From an uncultured Paracoccaceae bacterium (lineage in GTDB: Bacteria; Pseudomonadota; Alphaproteobacteria; Rhodobacterales; Rhodobacteraceae), in assembly GCA_947498415.1 (NCBI GenBank), contig CANMKB010000001.1, positions 310,001-374,000 on the forward strand: a DNA stretch of 64,000 nt, given 5' to 3'. The notes below the pieces were generated by a model. The model ran no database searches and had not been told where the DNA came from. It saw only the letters and a list, made by a program, of their open reading frames with translations. Positions 16,514 through 25,866 of the stretch are shown here, in pieces. Positions within the stretch are counted from its first letter, which is position 1. Each line of letters starts with the position of its first letter. The translations under genes and the position numbers were made by a program.

Positions 16514-18030
16514 GATTGGATCAAGCTTTCACCAGTCATTTCGTCGGGTTGCGGTAAATTCATCAAAGCCAGCAAGCTTGGCGCTAGATCGGCCAGACGC
16601 CCCCCATCGCGCAAAGTCGCCCCTTCGGGTCCGTTTACCAAGACTACTGGCACCAAATTGGTCGTGTGAGCGGTATGCGCACCACCCGATACTGGGTCGA
16701 TCATAACTTCACAGTTGCCGTGGTCAGCAGTGACAATCATCGCACCGCCCACTTTTTCCAACGCTTCTCTGACTGCGCCAAGCCCCTTATCAACGGATGC
16801 ACAAGCTGCCATCGCCGCCTGCAAATCACCCGTATGCCCAACCATATCTGGGTTCGCGTAATTGGTGACGATCAGATCGTATCCGGCCTCAATCGCTGAA
16901 ACGAATTTCTCAGTCACTTCGCCAGACGACATTTCTGGCTGAAGATCGTAGGTCGCCACCTTTGGTGACAAAGGCATAAAGCGATCTTCACCCTCAGACG
17001 GGGTCTCTTCACCGCCGTTCAAAAAGAAGGTGACGTGCGGGTATTTCTCGGTTTCAGCAAGACGGAACTGAGATTTACCTTGCTTGGCAACCCACTCGCC
17101 CAGCGTGTTCAGAATAGGCTTTTTGGGGTAAGCGGATGTCATGTATTTCACGTGCTGGTCTGAATAGTCGACCATCCCGAGCATGACCAAATCGGGTCGC
17201 GCCCCGATGTCAAAGGACTCAAACCCGTCCTCTCCAACCGCAGCCAAGATTTCACGTGCCCGGTCGGCTCGGAAGTTTAGACAAAAGAAACCATCGTTTT
17301 CTTTTGCACCGGTATAACCGTCAATCACGGTCGCTTGGACAAATTCATCCAGCTCGTCGCGCGCATAAGACTGGTTCACAGCCGAAACCGCATCTGCTGC
17401 CTCTAAGCCCTGTGCAAACATCATTGCGTTATAAGCCAGAGATACCCGTTCCCAACGATTATCACGGTCCATCGCGAAATAGCGGCCTGTGACCGTTCCG
17501 ATACGCACACCTTCAGGCAAACCTGCGCTCAATGTTTCAAAATATCTCAGAGCAGATTTTGGCGCGACATCGCGGCCATCGGTAATGGCGTGCAAAACCA
17601 CCGGAACATCAAACGCCCTGATGGCTTTTATGGCCGCTAAGACGTGGTTGAGATGACCATGAACCCCACCATCAGAAATAACCCCCATCAAGTGAGCCGT
17701 CCCGCCGGTTGATTTCAGCTTTTGCGCAAAATCCACGATGGCTTGGTTGTCAAAGAACGAGCCGTCCTCGATGGCCAAATCAATTTGGCCTAGATCCATT
17801 GCCACAACGCGCCCAGCGCCAATGTTGGTGTGGCCCACTTCTGAATTTCCCATTTGGCCAGTAGGCAAACCGACATCCGGGCCATGTGTGATCAATGTGG
17901 AATTCGGGCAATTTTCCATCATCGCGTCAAAGTTCGGCGTCTCCGCAAGCAACGGTGCGTTGCCTTGGGAGGTCGCGCTTAGCCCCCAACCATCAAGAAT
18001 ACAAAGGACAACAGGTTTAGGGGTGCTCAT
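16510..18030 (-). CDS. gpmI: 2,3-bisphosphoglycerate-independent phosphoglycerate mutase
   Basis: A 506-residue cofactor-independent phosphoglycerate mutase, interconverting 3- and 2-phosphoglycerate in glycolysis and gluconeogenesis. The N-terminal metal-site motif CILDGWG, the phosphoserine site in MGNSEVGHTNIGAGR and the later HGHLNH and VTADHGNCEVM motifs are all present. Length is normal. It is the first gene of the gpmI-envC-ctpA operon. No dPGM-type enzyme is visible in the window. Confidence 0.97.
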   Translation of the reverse strand: MSTPKPVVLCILDGWGLSATSQGNAPLLAETPNFDAMMENCPNSTLITHGPDVGLPTGQMGNSEVGHTNIGAGRVVAMDLGQIDLAIEDGSFFDNQAIVDFAQKLKSTGGTAHLMGVISDGGVHGHLNHVLAAIKAIRAFDVPVVLHAITDGRDVAPKSALRYFETLSAGLPEGVRIGTVTGRYFAMDRDNRWERVSLAYNAMMFAQGLEAADAVSAVNQSYARDELDEFVQATVIDGYTGAKENDGFFCLNFRADRAREILAAVGEDGFESFDIGARPDLVMLGMVDYSDQHVKYMTSAYPKKPILNTLGEWVAKQGKSQFRLAETEKYPHVTFFLNGGEETPSEGEDRFMPLSPKVATYDLQPEMSSGEVTEKFVSAIEAGYDLIVTNYANPDMVGHTGDLQAAMAACASVDKGLGAVREALEKVGGAMIVTADHGNCEVMIDPVSGGAHTAHTTNLVPVVLVNGPEGATLRDGGRLADLAPSLLALMNLPQPDEMTGESLIQS

Positions 18031-18120
18031 ATCGTTAGCTCCGGTAATAATTCCGAAGTCGTTCTATCGCGCTCTGCGTCTGGATTGAACTGATTTTTCT
18101 GTAACAATGAGACTTCGCGC

Positions 18121-20160
18121 CTATTGTCGCCCTTCTCGGAGCCAGCCGCCAACAATGAGCGCTGAAAATACCATCAAAACCAACCATCCGGGTAAAATCG
18201 CAGTTTGGCTTAAGCTGCTAATTTCATAGGCATCGCGAGGTGTAATCCCAATCCATCCATTACCTGCCGCAGGGCGGCCAGCACGGATATTTCGAATATT
18301 CGGCACTCCTGCTGCAACCGATAGGTCCCCACCGCGCAATTGGGCAAGAACCGGCGCAAGAAGCTCCGATGTTGCAATAACATTGGTGAATTCCTTTGGT
18401 GACGCAGGACCAAGCCCGATCACGGCTGTCTTATCTTGATTTTCCAGACGATACAGACCCAACTCTGAACCGACATACGTCGCTTCAAATTGCCCTGGGC
18501 TTCCTTCAGTCAGTGGCACCGTAAGCGTTTCACCGGATGGCGTTGTAATTTTCACATCCTCTACGCCGGACGAAAGCGAGCGACGTGTAATCCGCATGGT
18601 CTGTCCGTTAACCTCTGCCCAAAGGGCCTCTTCCTCAAGATCGGGTTCGCCCATCATCCAATGAGCAAGGCGGCGCAGTAGTTCTAGCTGTGGGCCTCCT
18701 CCGTCATACCCACGTGCCCAAAGCCACGCTTGATCAGATGCCAGCAAGGCAACACGGCCCTCTTCAAATCGGTTGAGAACAAGCAGAGGACGATCACCCG
18801 CACCTGTCATAACGGTATGACCTGCGTCTGGCACCACATCGACAAGACGCAACCACTCCCCCCAAGCGTTTGGGTCAGGCAACCCAGCAGTGACCGGGTG
18901 TCTTGCACCTATTTCACTGATCGAAGGGACAAACGACTGATCAATCACCAGCGCGGTTGGACCCGCTGGAAGAATTTCAGCCAATGGGGATCGATACAAA
19001 CTATCCGCCGTTGCAAAATCTGGGCCTGCCGCCACCAGAACGGCCCCACCCTGCGCCACATAATGCACGATGTTATCGAGATAAATCGAAGGTAAAATAC
19101 CCCGGCGCTTATATCGATCAAAGATAATCAGATCAAAGTCATCAATCTTCTCCAGAAACAATTCACGCGTTGGAAACGCGATCAGTGACAGTTCATCCAC
19201 CGGCACACCGTCTTGTTTGGAAGGCGGCCGCAAGATCGTGAAATGGACCAGATCAACAGAACTGTCGGACTTAAGCAGGTTGCGCCAGGTCCGCCCACCC
19301 GGATGAGGCTCGCCACTGACCAGCAGAACACGCAAGCGATCGCGAACGCCATTGATTTGCACGATCGCCGCATTGTTTCGATCGGTGAGTTCTTCGTCAG
19401 CTTTGGGAACCACGAACTGCAACACATTCCGTCCGCTATGGGGCAGTGTCACAGGCACTTCGATGTCGACGCCGATTGGAATGTTAAACGTTTCCGGCTC
19501 TTCACCGTCCACCGAAATCTGAAGAGGCGCTTCCAATGCCTGTGGCGACGCGCCTAAATCATCAATCCGCAGAGTTAACGTGATCGGCTCTCCCAAAATA
19601 GCAAAGGCTGGCGCATTTCGAACGGTCAACCGACGGTCCCAATCTTCAGGGTGACCTGTTTTCAGCAAATGAAATGGGGCAGGCAATTGAGGGACGCGGT
19701 CAAGATCGTGAACCTGACCGTCTGTCACTGCAATGACCCCCGCGATCCGCCCAGCGGGCTCTTCTGCTAGGACATCAGACAAGGTCTGCATCAACACGGT
19801 GCCAGCATTTTCAGCACCGTCCAATACTGGAATGCGACGAACCTCTGTATTTTTGCGGTTGATTAGTCTCTGTTCCAGGGCATCCGCCATATCCTCTGTT
19901 TGCTGCGCACGATCTGACAACGTTTGACTGGCACTTTTATCTTCGAGCAGCACGACGATATCGCTCAGAGGCTCTCTATCCTCGCGTTGCAATACAGGGC
20001 TAGTTAAAGCCGCGAGCAAAACTATAGCTGCAAGCCCTCGCAGCCCCCAACCGCTCAGACCGCGGCGAAAAGCCAACAGAACCATTCCGCCTGAAACAAG
20101 CAACAGAACAAGCAACAGCCATATCGGAAGCAACGGATCAAAGAGTATCGTTCCCGTCAT
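18121..20160 (-). CDS. Large membrane protein with vWA and glutamine-amidotransferase-like folds
   Basis: A 679-residue inner-membrane protein: two N-terminal helices (about residues 8-55), a large soluble part, and one C-terminal helix (about 652-672). The soluble part begins with a vWA-like region holding an intact MIDAS DKSAS and, later, VIAVTDG. The middle has a class I amidotransferase-like fold (LIIFDRYKR, YVAQGGAVLVAAGPDFA) with no catalytic Cys in the expected nucleophile elbow. It is the last gene of the MoxR operon, overlapping the DUF4159 gene by 4 nt. The arrangement resembles MoxR-DUF58-BatA systems in which MoxR ATPases act with vWA partners on envelope proteins; the target is unknown. 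Confidence 0.7.
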   Translation of the reverse strand: MTGTILFDPLLPIWLLLVLLLVSGGMVLLAFRRGLSGWGLRGLAAIVLLAALTSPVLQREDREPLSDIVVLLEDKSASQTLSDRAQQTEDMADALEQRLINRKNTEVRRIPVLDGAENAGTVLMQTLSDVLAEEPAGRIAGVIAVTDGQVHDLDRVPQLPAPFHLLKTGHPEDWDRRLTVRNAPAFAILGEPITLTLRIDDLGASPQALEAPLQISVDGEEPETFNIPIGVDIEVPVTLPHSGRNVLQFVVPKADEELTDRNNAAIVQINGVRDRLRVLLVSGEPHPGGRTWRNLLKSDSSVDLVHFTILRPPSKQDGVPVDELSLIAFPTRELFLEKIDDFDLIIFDRYKRRGILPSIYLDNIVHYVAQGGAVLVAAGPDFATADSLYRSPLAEILPAGPTALVIDQSFVPSISEIGARHPVTAGLPDPNAWGEWLRLVDVVPDAGHTVMTGAGDRPLLVLNRFEEGRVALLASDQAWLWARGYDGGGPQLELLRRLAHWMMGEPDLEEEALWAEVNGQTMRITRRSLSSGVEDVKITTPSGETLTVPLTEGSPGQFEATYVGSELGLYRLENQDKTAVIGLGPASPKEFTNVIATSELLAPVLAQLRGGDLSVAAGVPNIRNIRAGRPAAGNGWIGITPRDAYEISSLSQTAILPGWLVLMVFSALIVGGWLREGRQ

Positions 20161-22895
20161 TGCCCCAACCGATCTAACAATGCAGGCACATGGACCTGGT
20201 CTGATTTGTAGTTCCCGGTCAGAACATGCATGATCAAATTGATCCCAAAGCGGTACGCCAATTCGCGCTGACGCTCACCCGTCGCCCCTCTTCCAACCGG
20301 ATAAAGTGGCGTGCCTCGACTGTTTGTAGCCCAAGCTGAGGCCCAATCATTACCGCCAATGATGACCGGCGTTACTCCGTCGTTCAGATTTCGAAACGGC
20401 ATTCCTTCCACTTGTTCAGCATCTGGCGGAGCAGCTTCAGCCCAAACGTTACGCCCGCGATAACGACCCGGAAAATCCTTCAGCAAATAAAAGGTACGGG
20501 TCAAAACGTGATCTGCCGGCACAGGCTCTAGTGCTGGAATATCAAGCCCACGTGCAATCTGCTGAAGCTTACGGCCATTTGGGCTCGCGCTCCCGCGACG
20601 CGCCACATCTGCATCGCGCGTATCAAACAAGATCATTCCGCCGGATCGGAGATACCGATTTAGCTTTCCATAGGCGACATCAGATGGAAGCGGTTGTCCG
20701 GTTGCGATCGGCCAATATAGAAATGGAAAGAACGCAAGTTCATCGGTTTCCAAGTTTACTCCAATTGGATTTACGGGCTCAACCGAAGTGCGTTGAAACA
20801 GCACATCGCTTAGGCCGAACAGGCCGTTAAACGACAACTGGTCCAACTCACGATCCCCGGTCACAACATAGCCTAATGCAATTTCATCCGTCAGTTCATT
20901 CGTTGGTTGTGCCTGCGCCTCGCCCCCCTGTGGAATTAACAAAGCGGCCATGACCGATGCTGCAATACCGAAACCCTGCAAGCGACCAGACAACGCAAGA
21001 GACGCGAGTGTATCGACCATCAACAAGATCAAAGCCGCGGCAAGCAGCACGCCCATCAGATCTTTGCTTTCCGGTGCGCTTAACCCTTGCACCTCAACAT
21101 CCGCAGGCCATTCAAACGCATCAAGGGTATCTTCAGGCGCAAGGACATTACGAACCCTGTTAGTATCGTTGCTGTGATACAGCCCCGGACGCAGCGAAGG
21201 CCCAATTGGATCATCAACCAAGGCTTCGCCAGCAACTCCGGGGAAGGTCAGACCATCCTCTAAACGCCCCGATGCGGTCAAAACCTTGATGGGTTGCCAA
21301 ATTGTGCCCTCAAGTACGGAAGCCTCTGTTTCAGAAACCGCAGACAAGATTGCAAGACGATCAAGCATCTGAACAAACAACCCTGAAAGCGGCAGACCTG
21401 ACCATTCCGCATTCGCAGTGACATGGAACAAAACCACCTGCCCTTGCCCAACAATTTTGCGCGTCACCAGGGGTGTGCCATCACTCAGCTCAGCCAGGAC
21501 TCGATCAGCAAGGTTTGGATCAGGCTGCGCCAAAACTTGCGCCGTAACCCTGAGATCTTCGGGCACTTGGAGGCCGTAAAATGGGCTATCAATCGAGAAA
21601 GGGGCCAGCGCTTTGGGCTCTCCCCAACTCATAGCTCCGCCGACAGTCCGCCCACCTGCCCGTAGGCGGACCGGCATCAGCGGATGCTCATCCCCGCGAC
21701 TTAAATCGCTGGCCGCCATTTGCGGCCCGGCGAACCGGAGCAAGATACCACCAGCTTCTACCCAGTCTTGAATTGATTGTTCTTCTGTCGGTGCCAAAGT
21801 AGAGATATCTGCAAGAACCAAAACGTCAGGACGGGCTGGCATGATGTCAAGGATAGCCCCCTCAATCACATCTGCAGTTTCAACCATGGCCTGACGCAAA
21901 TAGTGGGTGGGAGACAACAATTGCAGCCCTTCGCGGCTGTCGCGAACCGTTACAATCCCGATCTCGCGACGCTTCAAACGGTCACCGGTTAGATAGGTCG
22001 CTCCGGCGGTTTCCACACCCTCGATTTCAATCCGAGTAATGCGGCTCCGTATCTCTGACGGCAGCGAAAACTCAGCCACCCCTTGCTGTGAGCCAGAGTC
22101 ATATCGTATCGCCCCACGGGCCAGTGCAATTTCAACGCCATTCGGGTCAGTGCCGATAATGCCGACCAATTGCTCTGGAGTGTCTTGATGACTGCTTTGC
22201 GCAATGACTTTCAGAACACCGTCTTGGAACACGACATCAGAAATGCCCGAAACCTGAGACCCGCTTTGCACTACCTGTAGGTCACCGCGGGCTGTCAGCA
22301 CGTCTAACATTCGATGCCTACCCTCATAGTCCAAACCGTCAGACACCCAAAGACTGTCGAACTCTTCATCTCCTAGATTGCCAATCAACGCCTCAATGTT
22401 TTGGCCTGTTGGCTGCCAAACCAATGGTGCAAATTTGGGTAGCGTTTGAGCGGTTGCTATGGCGGGTAAAAACTGGGGCGCGTTTGGCGACGTGACTTGC
22501 ACGATCGCCGCCTCTCGCCCGCTTCGCCCTGCGTTTTCCAGCACGGTCACCAATGCCGCACTGTCGGTGCGCCAGCTTGCAGCACTGGCCCAACCACCAT
22601 CCAAAACAACAAGTAAAGGTTTGTCTGACGGGTCTTCGCTCTCTGGATTTAGAACCGGGCCGGCAAAGCCAATAATTGCCGCTGCAGCAGCCAGCATTCT
22701 AAGTAACAGCAGCCACCAAGGGGTGCGGTCAACAACGCTATCCTCGTCGTTTAGCCCTAAAAGCAATGCTACGCCCGGAAACCGACGGCGGATTGGGGCC
22801 GGAGGCACAGCGCGAAGTAAAAACCAAAGGATGGGAAGTACGCCTAGCGCCAACAACAGCCAAGGTGCACTGAACGCAATCGGAAGGCCAAACAT
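20157..22895 (-). CDS. BatA-type N-terminal plus DUF4159 C-terminal membrane protein
   Basis: A 912-residue protein. The N-terminus matches the BatA domain: two close membrane helices around APWLLLALGVLPILWFLL and an RRRFPGVALLL linker, followed by a vWA-like fold whose MIDAS is weak (LDGGWASA). A second amidotransferase-like region (VEAGGILLRFAGPQM) leads to membrane helices near residues 615-660. The C-terminus is DUF4159 (about 690-905) with FFPFLYWPIATGQ and LRSGGMILFDTRDAD. It overlaps the DUF58 gene by 1 nt and the next gene by 4 nt. It is likely a membrane scaffold of the MoxR module; no enzymatic role can be assigned. Confidence 0.75.
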   Translation of the reverse strand: MFGLPIAFSAPWLLLALGVLPILWFLLRAVPPAPIRRRFPGVALLLGLNDEDSVVDRTPWWLLLLRMLAAAAAIIGFAGPVLNPESEDPSDKPLLVVLDGGWASAASWRTDSAALVTVLENAGRSGREAAIVQVTSPNAPQFLPAIATAQTLPKFAPLVWQPTGQNIEALIGNLGDEEFDSLWVSDGLDYEGRHRMLDVLTARGDLQVVQSGSQVSGISDVVFQDGVLKVIAQSSHQDTPEQLVGIIGTDPNGVEIALARGAIRYDSGSQQGVAEFSLPSEIRSRITRIEIEGVETAGATYLTGDRLKRREIGIVTVRDSREGLQLLSPTHYLRQAMVETADVIEGAILDIMPARPDVLVLADISTLAPTEEQSIQDWVEAGGILLRFAGPQMAASDLSRGDEHPLMPVRLRAGGRTVGGAMSWGEPKALAPFSIDSPFYGLQVPEDLRVTAQVLAQPDPNLADRVLAELSDGTPLVTRKIVGQGQVVLFHVTANAEWSGLPLSGLFVQMLDRLAILSAVSETEASVLEGTIWQPIKVLTASGRLEDGLTFPGVAGEALVDDPIGPSLRPGLYHSNDTNRVRNVLAPEDTLDAFEWPADVEVQGLSAPESKDLMGVLLAAALILLMVDTLASLALSGRLQGFGIAASVMAALLIPQGGEAQAQPTNELTDEIALGYVVTGDRELDQLSFNGLFGLSDVLFQRTSVEPVNPIGVNLETDELAFFPFLYWPIATGQPLPSDVAYGKLNRYLRSGGMILFDTRDADVARRGSASPNGRKLQQIARGLDIPALEPVPADHVLTRTFYLLKDFPGRYRGRNVWAEAAPPDAEQVEGMPFRNLNDGVTPVIIGGNDWASAWATNSRGTPLYPVGRGATGERQRELAYRFGINLIMHVLTGNYKSDQVHVPALLDRLGQ

Positions 22896-23779
22896 CAGCG
22901 TCCCCTTTCAATCGCGCGATACACCCAAAGGAGTGCGTTTTGCACAGGTGCGTTTGTAAGATGGCACTCATATTGCCACCCCGTCTCGCGGGCGAGCCGC
23001 TTTAGGGAGATTTTACGATCTGCAAGCCGCGCTAGGTAACGTTCCTGAAGATCGCTCGCCTTACGGGTTTCGTGGGTCAGTTCGGCTCGCATACTTTCAA
23101 AAATAGCGCGTCCCTGAAAAGGAAAAGCTTCTTCGGCAGGGTCTAAAATTTGTAATAGCACCCCACTCACGCCACGGTCTGCTGCCTTACCCAAAGCATA
23201 TTCAACGGCATTCCAATCGCCTAAAAAGTCAGACAGGAACAGCGCTCTTGAATTCGGGATCATCGCTCTGGCTTCAGGGGAGCCGTAGTCGCTATTGTCG
23301 TTGGTCATCAACGCTTCGCACAGTCTCCAGATTTGACCGTCTCCACGCTTGGGCGGCAGTGCGCGGCCCGCAAGCCCAACCCGTTCCCCCGCCCGAATAA
23401 GCAAAATCGAGATCGCCAGCGCAATCAGCCGCGAACGATCTGATTTCGGGGCAAGCGCTTTGTCCGATACATATTCCATCGAAGCCGCGTTATCGACCCA
23501 AAGCGAAACAGATTGCGCGATCTGCCATTCTTTTTGTCGGACGAACTGAGCGTCCGACCTTGCAGAGCGCCGCCAATCAATCATGCGATAGCTGTCTCCG
23601 GGCTGAACCGGTCGGTACTGCCAAAAATCATCACCAAACCCGGATCTCCGGCGACCATGCTCGCCTAGTAAAACAGTATTCGCCAAAATATCTGCACGTG
23701 CCAGCAACGGAGGCAGTTTTGCAGCTGCACCCTCTGCCCTGCGGCGAAGCTGCGGATGTTCTGACGAGATCGCGTTCAC
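22895..23779 (-). CDS. DUF58 domain protein of the MoxR operon
   Basis: A 294-residue cytoplasmic DUF58 protein. The family core GDDFWQYRPVQPGDSYR followed by MIDWRRSARSD is intact at about residues 50-80, then a vWA-like segment with a reduced MIDAS (VDNAASM). DUF58 proteins are standard partners of MoxR ATPases and probably deliver or bind their substrates. The start overlaps the MoxR stop by 4 nt (ATGA). The next gene starts on its stop codon. Confidence 0.88.
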   Translation of the reverse strand: MNAISSEHPQLRRRAEGAAAKLPPLLARADILANTVLLGEHGRRRSGFGDDFWQYRPVQPGDSYRMIDWRRSARSDAQFVRQKEWQIAQSVSLWVDNAASMEYVSDKALAPKSDRSRLIALAISILLIRAGERVGLAGRALPPKRGDGQIWRLCEALMTNDNSDYGSPEARAMIPNSRALFLSDFLGDWNAVEYALGKAADRGVSGVLLQILDPAEEAFPFQGRAIFESMRAELTHETRKASDLQERYLARLADRKISLKRLARETGWQYECHLTNAPVQNALLWVYRAIERGR

Positions 23780-24783
23780 GCTGCCGCCTGTTTTGCAAAA
23801 GTTGACTGAACAACATCTTGAATGAGATCACTGAGATGCTCGCCACGTGCTCGGGCCGCAAAGTTTAGAGCCATTCGATGCCCCAATACTGCATCAGCCA
23901 GATCCATCACGTCTTCGGCCGATGGGGCAAGGCGACCGTTAAGCAAAGCCCATGCGCGTGCCATCATCATAAAGGCCTGAGCCGCGCGTGGGCCTGGCCC
24001 CCAAGCGACGACATCCGCAACTCTTTCCGAGGCTGTTTCATCTCCTGGGCGACAGGCGCGGACAATATCTAAGATAAGCTCCATAACACTCTCACCGACT
24101 GGCATCTGCCGGAGCAATTGTTGCGCCGCAATGAGGTCTTCGGATGTAAACACTTGTGGGGTTTCACCACTTTCCAAACCTGTGGTCGACAATAGGATGT
24201 CACGTTCTGTGTCGCGGTCTGGATAAGGCACGTCGATCTGCACCAAAAAGCGATCAAGCTGTGCTTCGGGCAGCGGATAGGTGCCTTCTTGTTCAATCGG
24301 GTTTTGAGTCGCCAATACATGGAATGGCGCCACGAGCGGACGGTCCTCTCCGGCAACAGTGACTTTGTGTTCCTGCATCGCTTGCAGCAGGGCTGATTGC
24401 GTGCGCGGACTGGCACGGTTGATTTCGTCGGCCATCAAGAGTTGGCAAAAAATGGGCCCTGGAATGAAGCGGAAACTACGGCTGCCACCTTTTGCCTTTT
24501 CTAGAATTTCTGATCCCAGAATGTCCGCTGGCATAAGGTCTGGAGTAAACTGAACACGATTTCCATTCAGCCCCATCACAGTTGAAAGCGTTTCAACCAG
24601 TCGCGTTTTACCCAGACCTGGCAAACCGATTAGTAACGCATGCCCTCCGCATAGCAAAGACGCGAGCGTGAGGTCGACCACACGTTGCTGGCCGATGAAT
24701 TTGTTGGAAATGGCTGCCTTGGCCTGACCGAGCTTTGTGCTCAGATTTTCAATTTCCGAGACAAGGCTGTCGGGATCAGTCAT
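23776..24783 (-). CDS. MoxR-family AAA+ ATPase
   Basis: A 335-residue MoxR-type AAA+ chaperone. Walker A is LIGLPGLGKTRLVET, Walker B is LLMADEINRASPRTQ, and sensor 1 is HVLATQNPIEQEGTYPLPEAQLDRF, the strongest signature of the family; the lid domain follows. ATG 24783 is preceded by TAGGAGAT and replaces a much longer open frame that would run into the divergent gene. It is the first gene of an operon MoxR-DUF58-BatA/DUF4159-vWA in which every junction overlaps. MoxR proteins work as maturation factors with vWA partners; the client is unknown. Confidence 0.94.
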   Translation of the reverse strand: MTDPDSLVSEIENLSTKLGQAKAAISNKFIGQQRVVDLTLASLLCGGHALLIGLPGLGKTRLVETLSTVMGLNGNRVQFTPDLMPADILGSEILEKAKGGSRSFRFIPGPIFCQLLMADEINRASPRTQSALLQAMQEHKVTVAGEDRPLVAPFHVLATQNPIEQEGTYPLPEAQLDRFLVQIDVPYPDRDTERDILLSTTGLESGETPQVFTSEDLIAAQQLLRQMPVGESVMELILDIVRACRPGDETASERVADVVAWGPGPRAAQAFMMMARAWALLNGRLAPSAEDVMDLADAVLGHRMALNFAARARGEHLSDLIQDVVQSTFAKQAAA

Positions 24784-24829
24784 GACAAATCTCCTACTTT
24801 CTTTATTATATAGGTTGAGTGTATCGCGA

Positions 24830-25423
24830 ATGGCGGAAATGGCAAAAACTATGTCTACACAAAATGTTGTAAAGTCCTCGGTCGATGAAATTACCGAAGT
24901 GGTGAAGTCGGCCTCCCACAAAGGTCTTCCGCCTGTCCACAGTTGGAATCCTCCCTTTTGCGGCAACTTGGATATGGTTATTTGCAAAGATGGAACCTGG
25001 CTGCACGAAGGTTCACCAATAAAACGCCCCGAGATGGTGAAGCTGTTTTCGTCAATTCTTCGCAGGGATGACGATGACTACTTCCTCGTCACCCCGGTTG
25101 AAAAGGTAGGAATCACTGTTGAAAATGCCCCATTCGTTGCCGTCGGCTTTGAAGTTACAGAGGATGATGACCCCGCCACACTTACATTTGAAACCCATGT
25201 CGGTGATATTGTAGATGCAGGGCCCGATCACCCCATTCGCGTTGAAATAGACCCTGCCACGCAAGAACCCGCACCCTATGTATTGGTAAGGGATCGATTA
25301 GAGGCCTTAATCGATCGCAAGACGTTTTACCGTCTAATGGAACGTTGCGAAGAAAAAGACGGTTGGTTTGGGGTGAGTTCAAATGGTGTTTTCTTTCCAC
25401 TCATCGAAGCGACAGAACTGTAG
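24830..25423 (+). CDS. DUF1285 domain protein
   Basis: A protein of up to 197 residues of family DUF1285. Visible hallmarks are PPVHSWNPPFCGNLDM, then ICKDGTWLHEGSPIKRPEMV, LFSSILRRDDDDYFLVTPVEK and a C-terminal RKTFYRLMERCEEKDG. It has no signal peptide or membrane segment. The start is uncertain: ATGs at 24830, 24839 and 24851 are in frame and none has a strong ribosome binding site. It is divergent from the MoxR operon with only 46 bp between, so the promoters overlap, and this layout suggests a shared regulatory region. No biochemical function can be given. Confidence 0.8.
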   Translation: MAEMAKTMSTQNVVKSSVDEITEVVKSASHKGLPPVHSWNPPFCGNLDMVICKDGTWLHEGSPIKRPEMVKLFSSILRRDDDDYFLVTPVEKVGITVENAPFVAVGFEVTEDDDPATLTFETHVGDIVDAGPDHPIRVEIDPATQEPAPYVLVRDRLEALIDRKTFYRLMERCEEKDGWFGVSSNGVFFPLIEATEL

Positions 25424-25488
25424 ACCAGCTGCCATATCCTGACAGTGCGTCTTGGTAGGAAAGGGTCTCACTTAAAAGGACCCTACCC

Positions 25489-25866
25489 ATGACCTACCCT
25501 GTTAAAGACACCCTTGTTTGGTGTGAAATTCCTGTAACCGATATGGATGCAGGCGTCGCTTTCTATGAAGCATTGTTTGGTCAATCACTTGAGCGCGACA
25601 CCACTGGCCCAAACGAGGTTGCATGGTTTCCCAAGAAGAATGCTGAAGACGTCGCAGGCCACGTTTACCCAGGCAAGCCAGCGACTGCAGGAAACGGGCC
25701 AACAGTGCACCTTCATGCGCCAGATACGCTTGAGAAAACTATCGAGCGTGTTGCAGCGGCGGGCGGTGAAATCCAAGGGCCAATCGTATCGCTGCCGGTC
25801 GGCCGCTTTCAATATGCGGTCGACCCATTCGGCAACTCACTCGGGATTTTTTCCAAGCTGACTTAG
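25489..25866 (+). CDS. VOC-family (glyoxalase/bleomycin-resistance-like) protein
   Basis: A 125-residue vicinal-oxygen-chelate protein. It begins VKDTLVWCEIPVTDMDAGVAFYEALFG, the classic first beta-alpha-beta unit, and ends GRFQYAVDPFGNSLGIFSK, the second. Possible metal ligands can be proposed (Glu near the N-terminus, His in TVHLHAPD), but the substrate is unknown. AAAAGGACCC gives a clear ribosome binding site. Its stop codon overlaps the end of convergent polA by 4 nt. Confidence 0.85.
   Translation: MTYPVKDTLVWCEIPVTDMDAGVAFYEALFGQSLERDTTGPNEVAWFPKKNAEDVAGHVYPGKPATAGNGPTVHLHAPDTLEKTIERVAAAGGEIQGPIVSLPVGRFQYAVDPFGNSLGIFSKLT

Noticed and set aside
16510..18030. Suspected frame problem because gpmI, envC and ctpA overlap
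   Set aside because: Each overlap is a clean ATGA junction and all three proteins have normal length, so these are coupled genes and not frameshifts.
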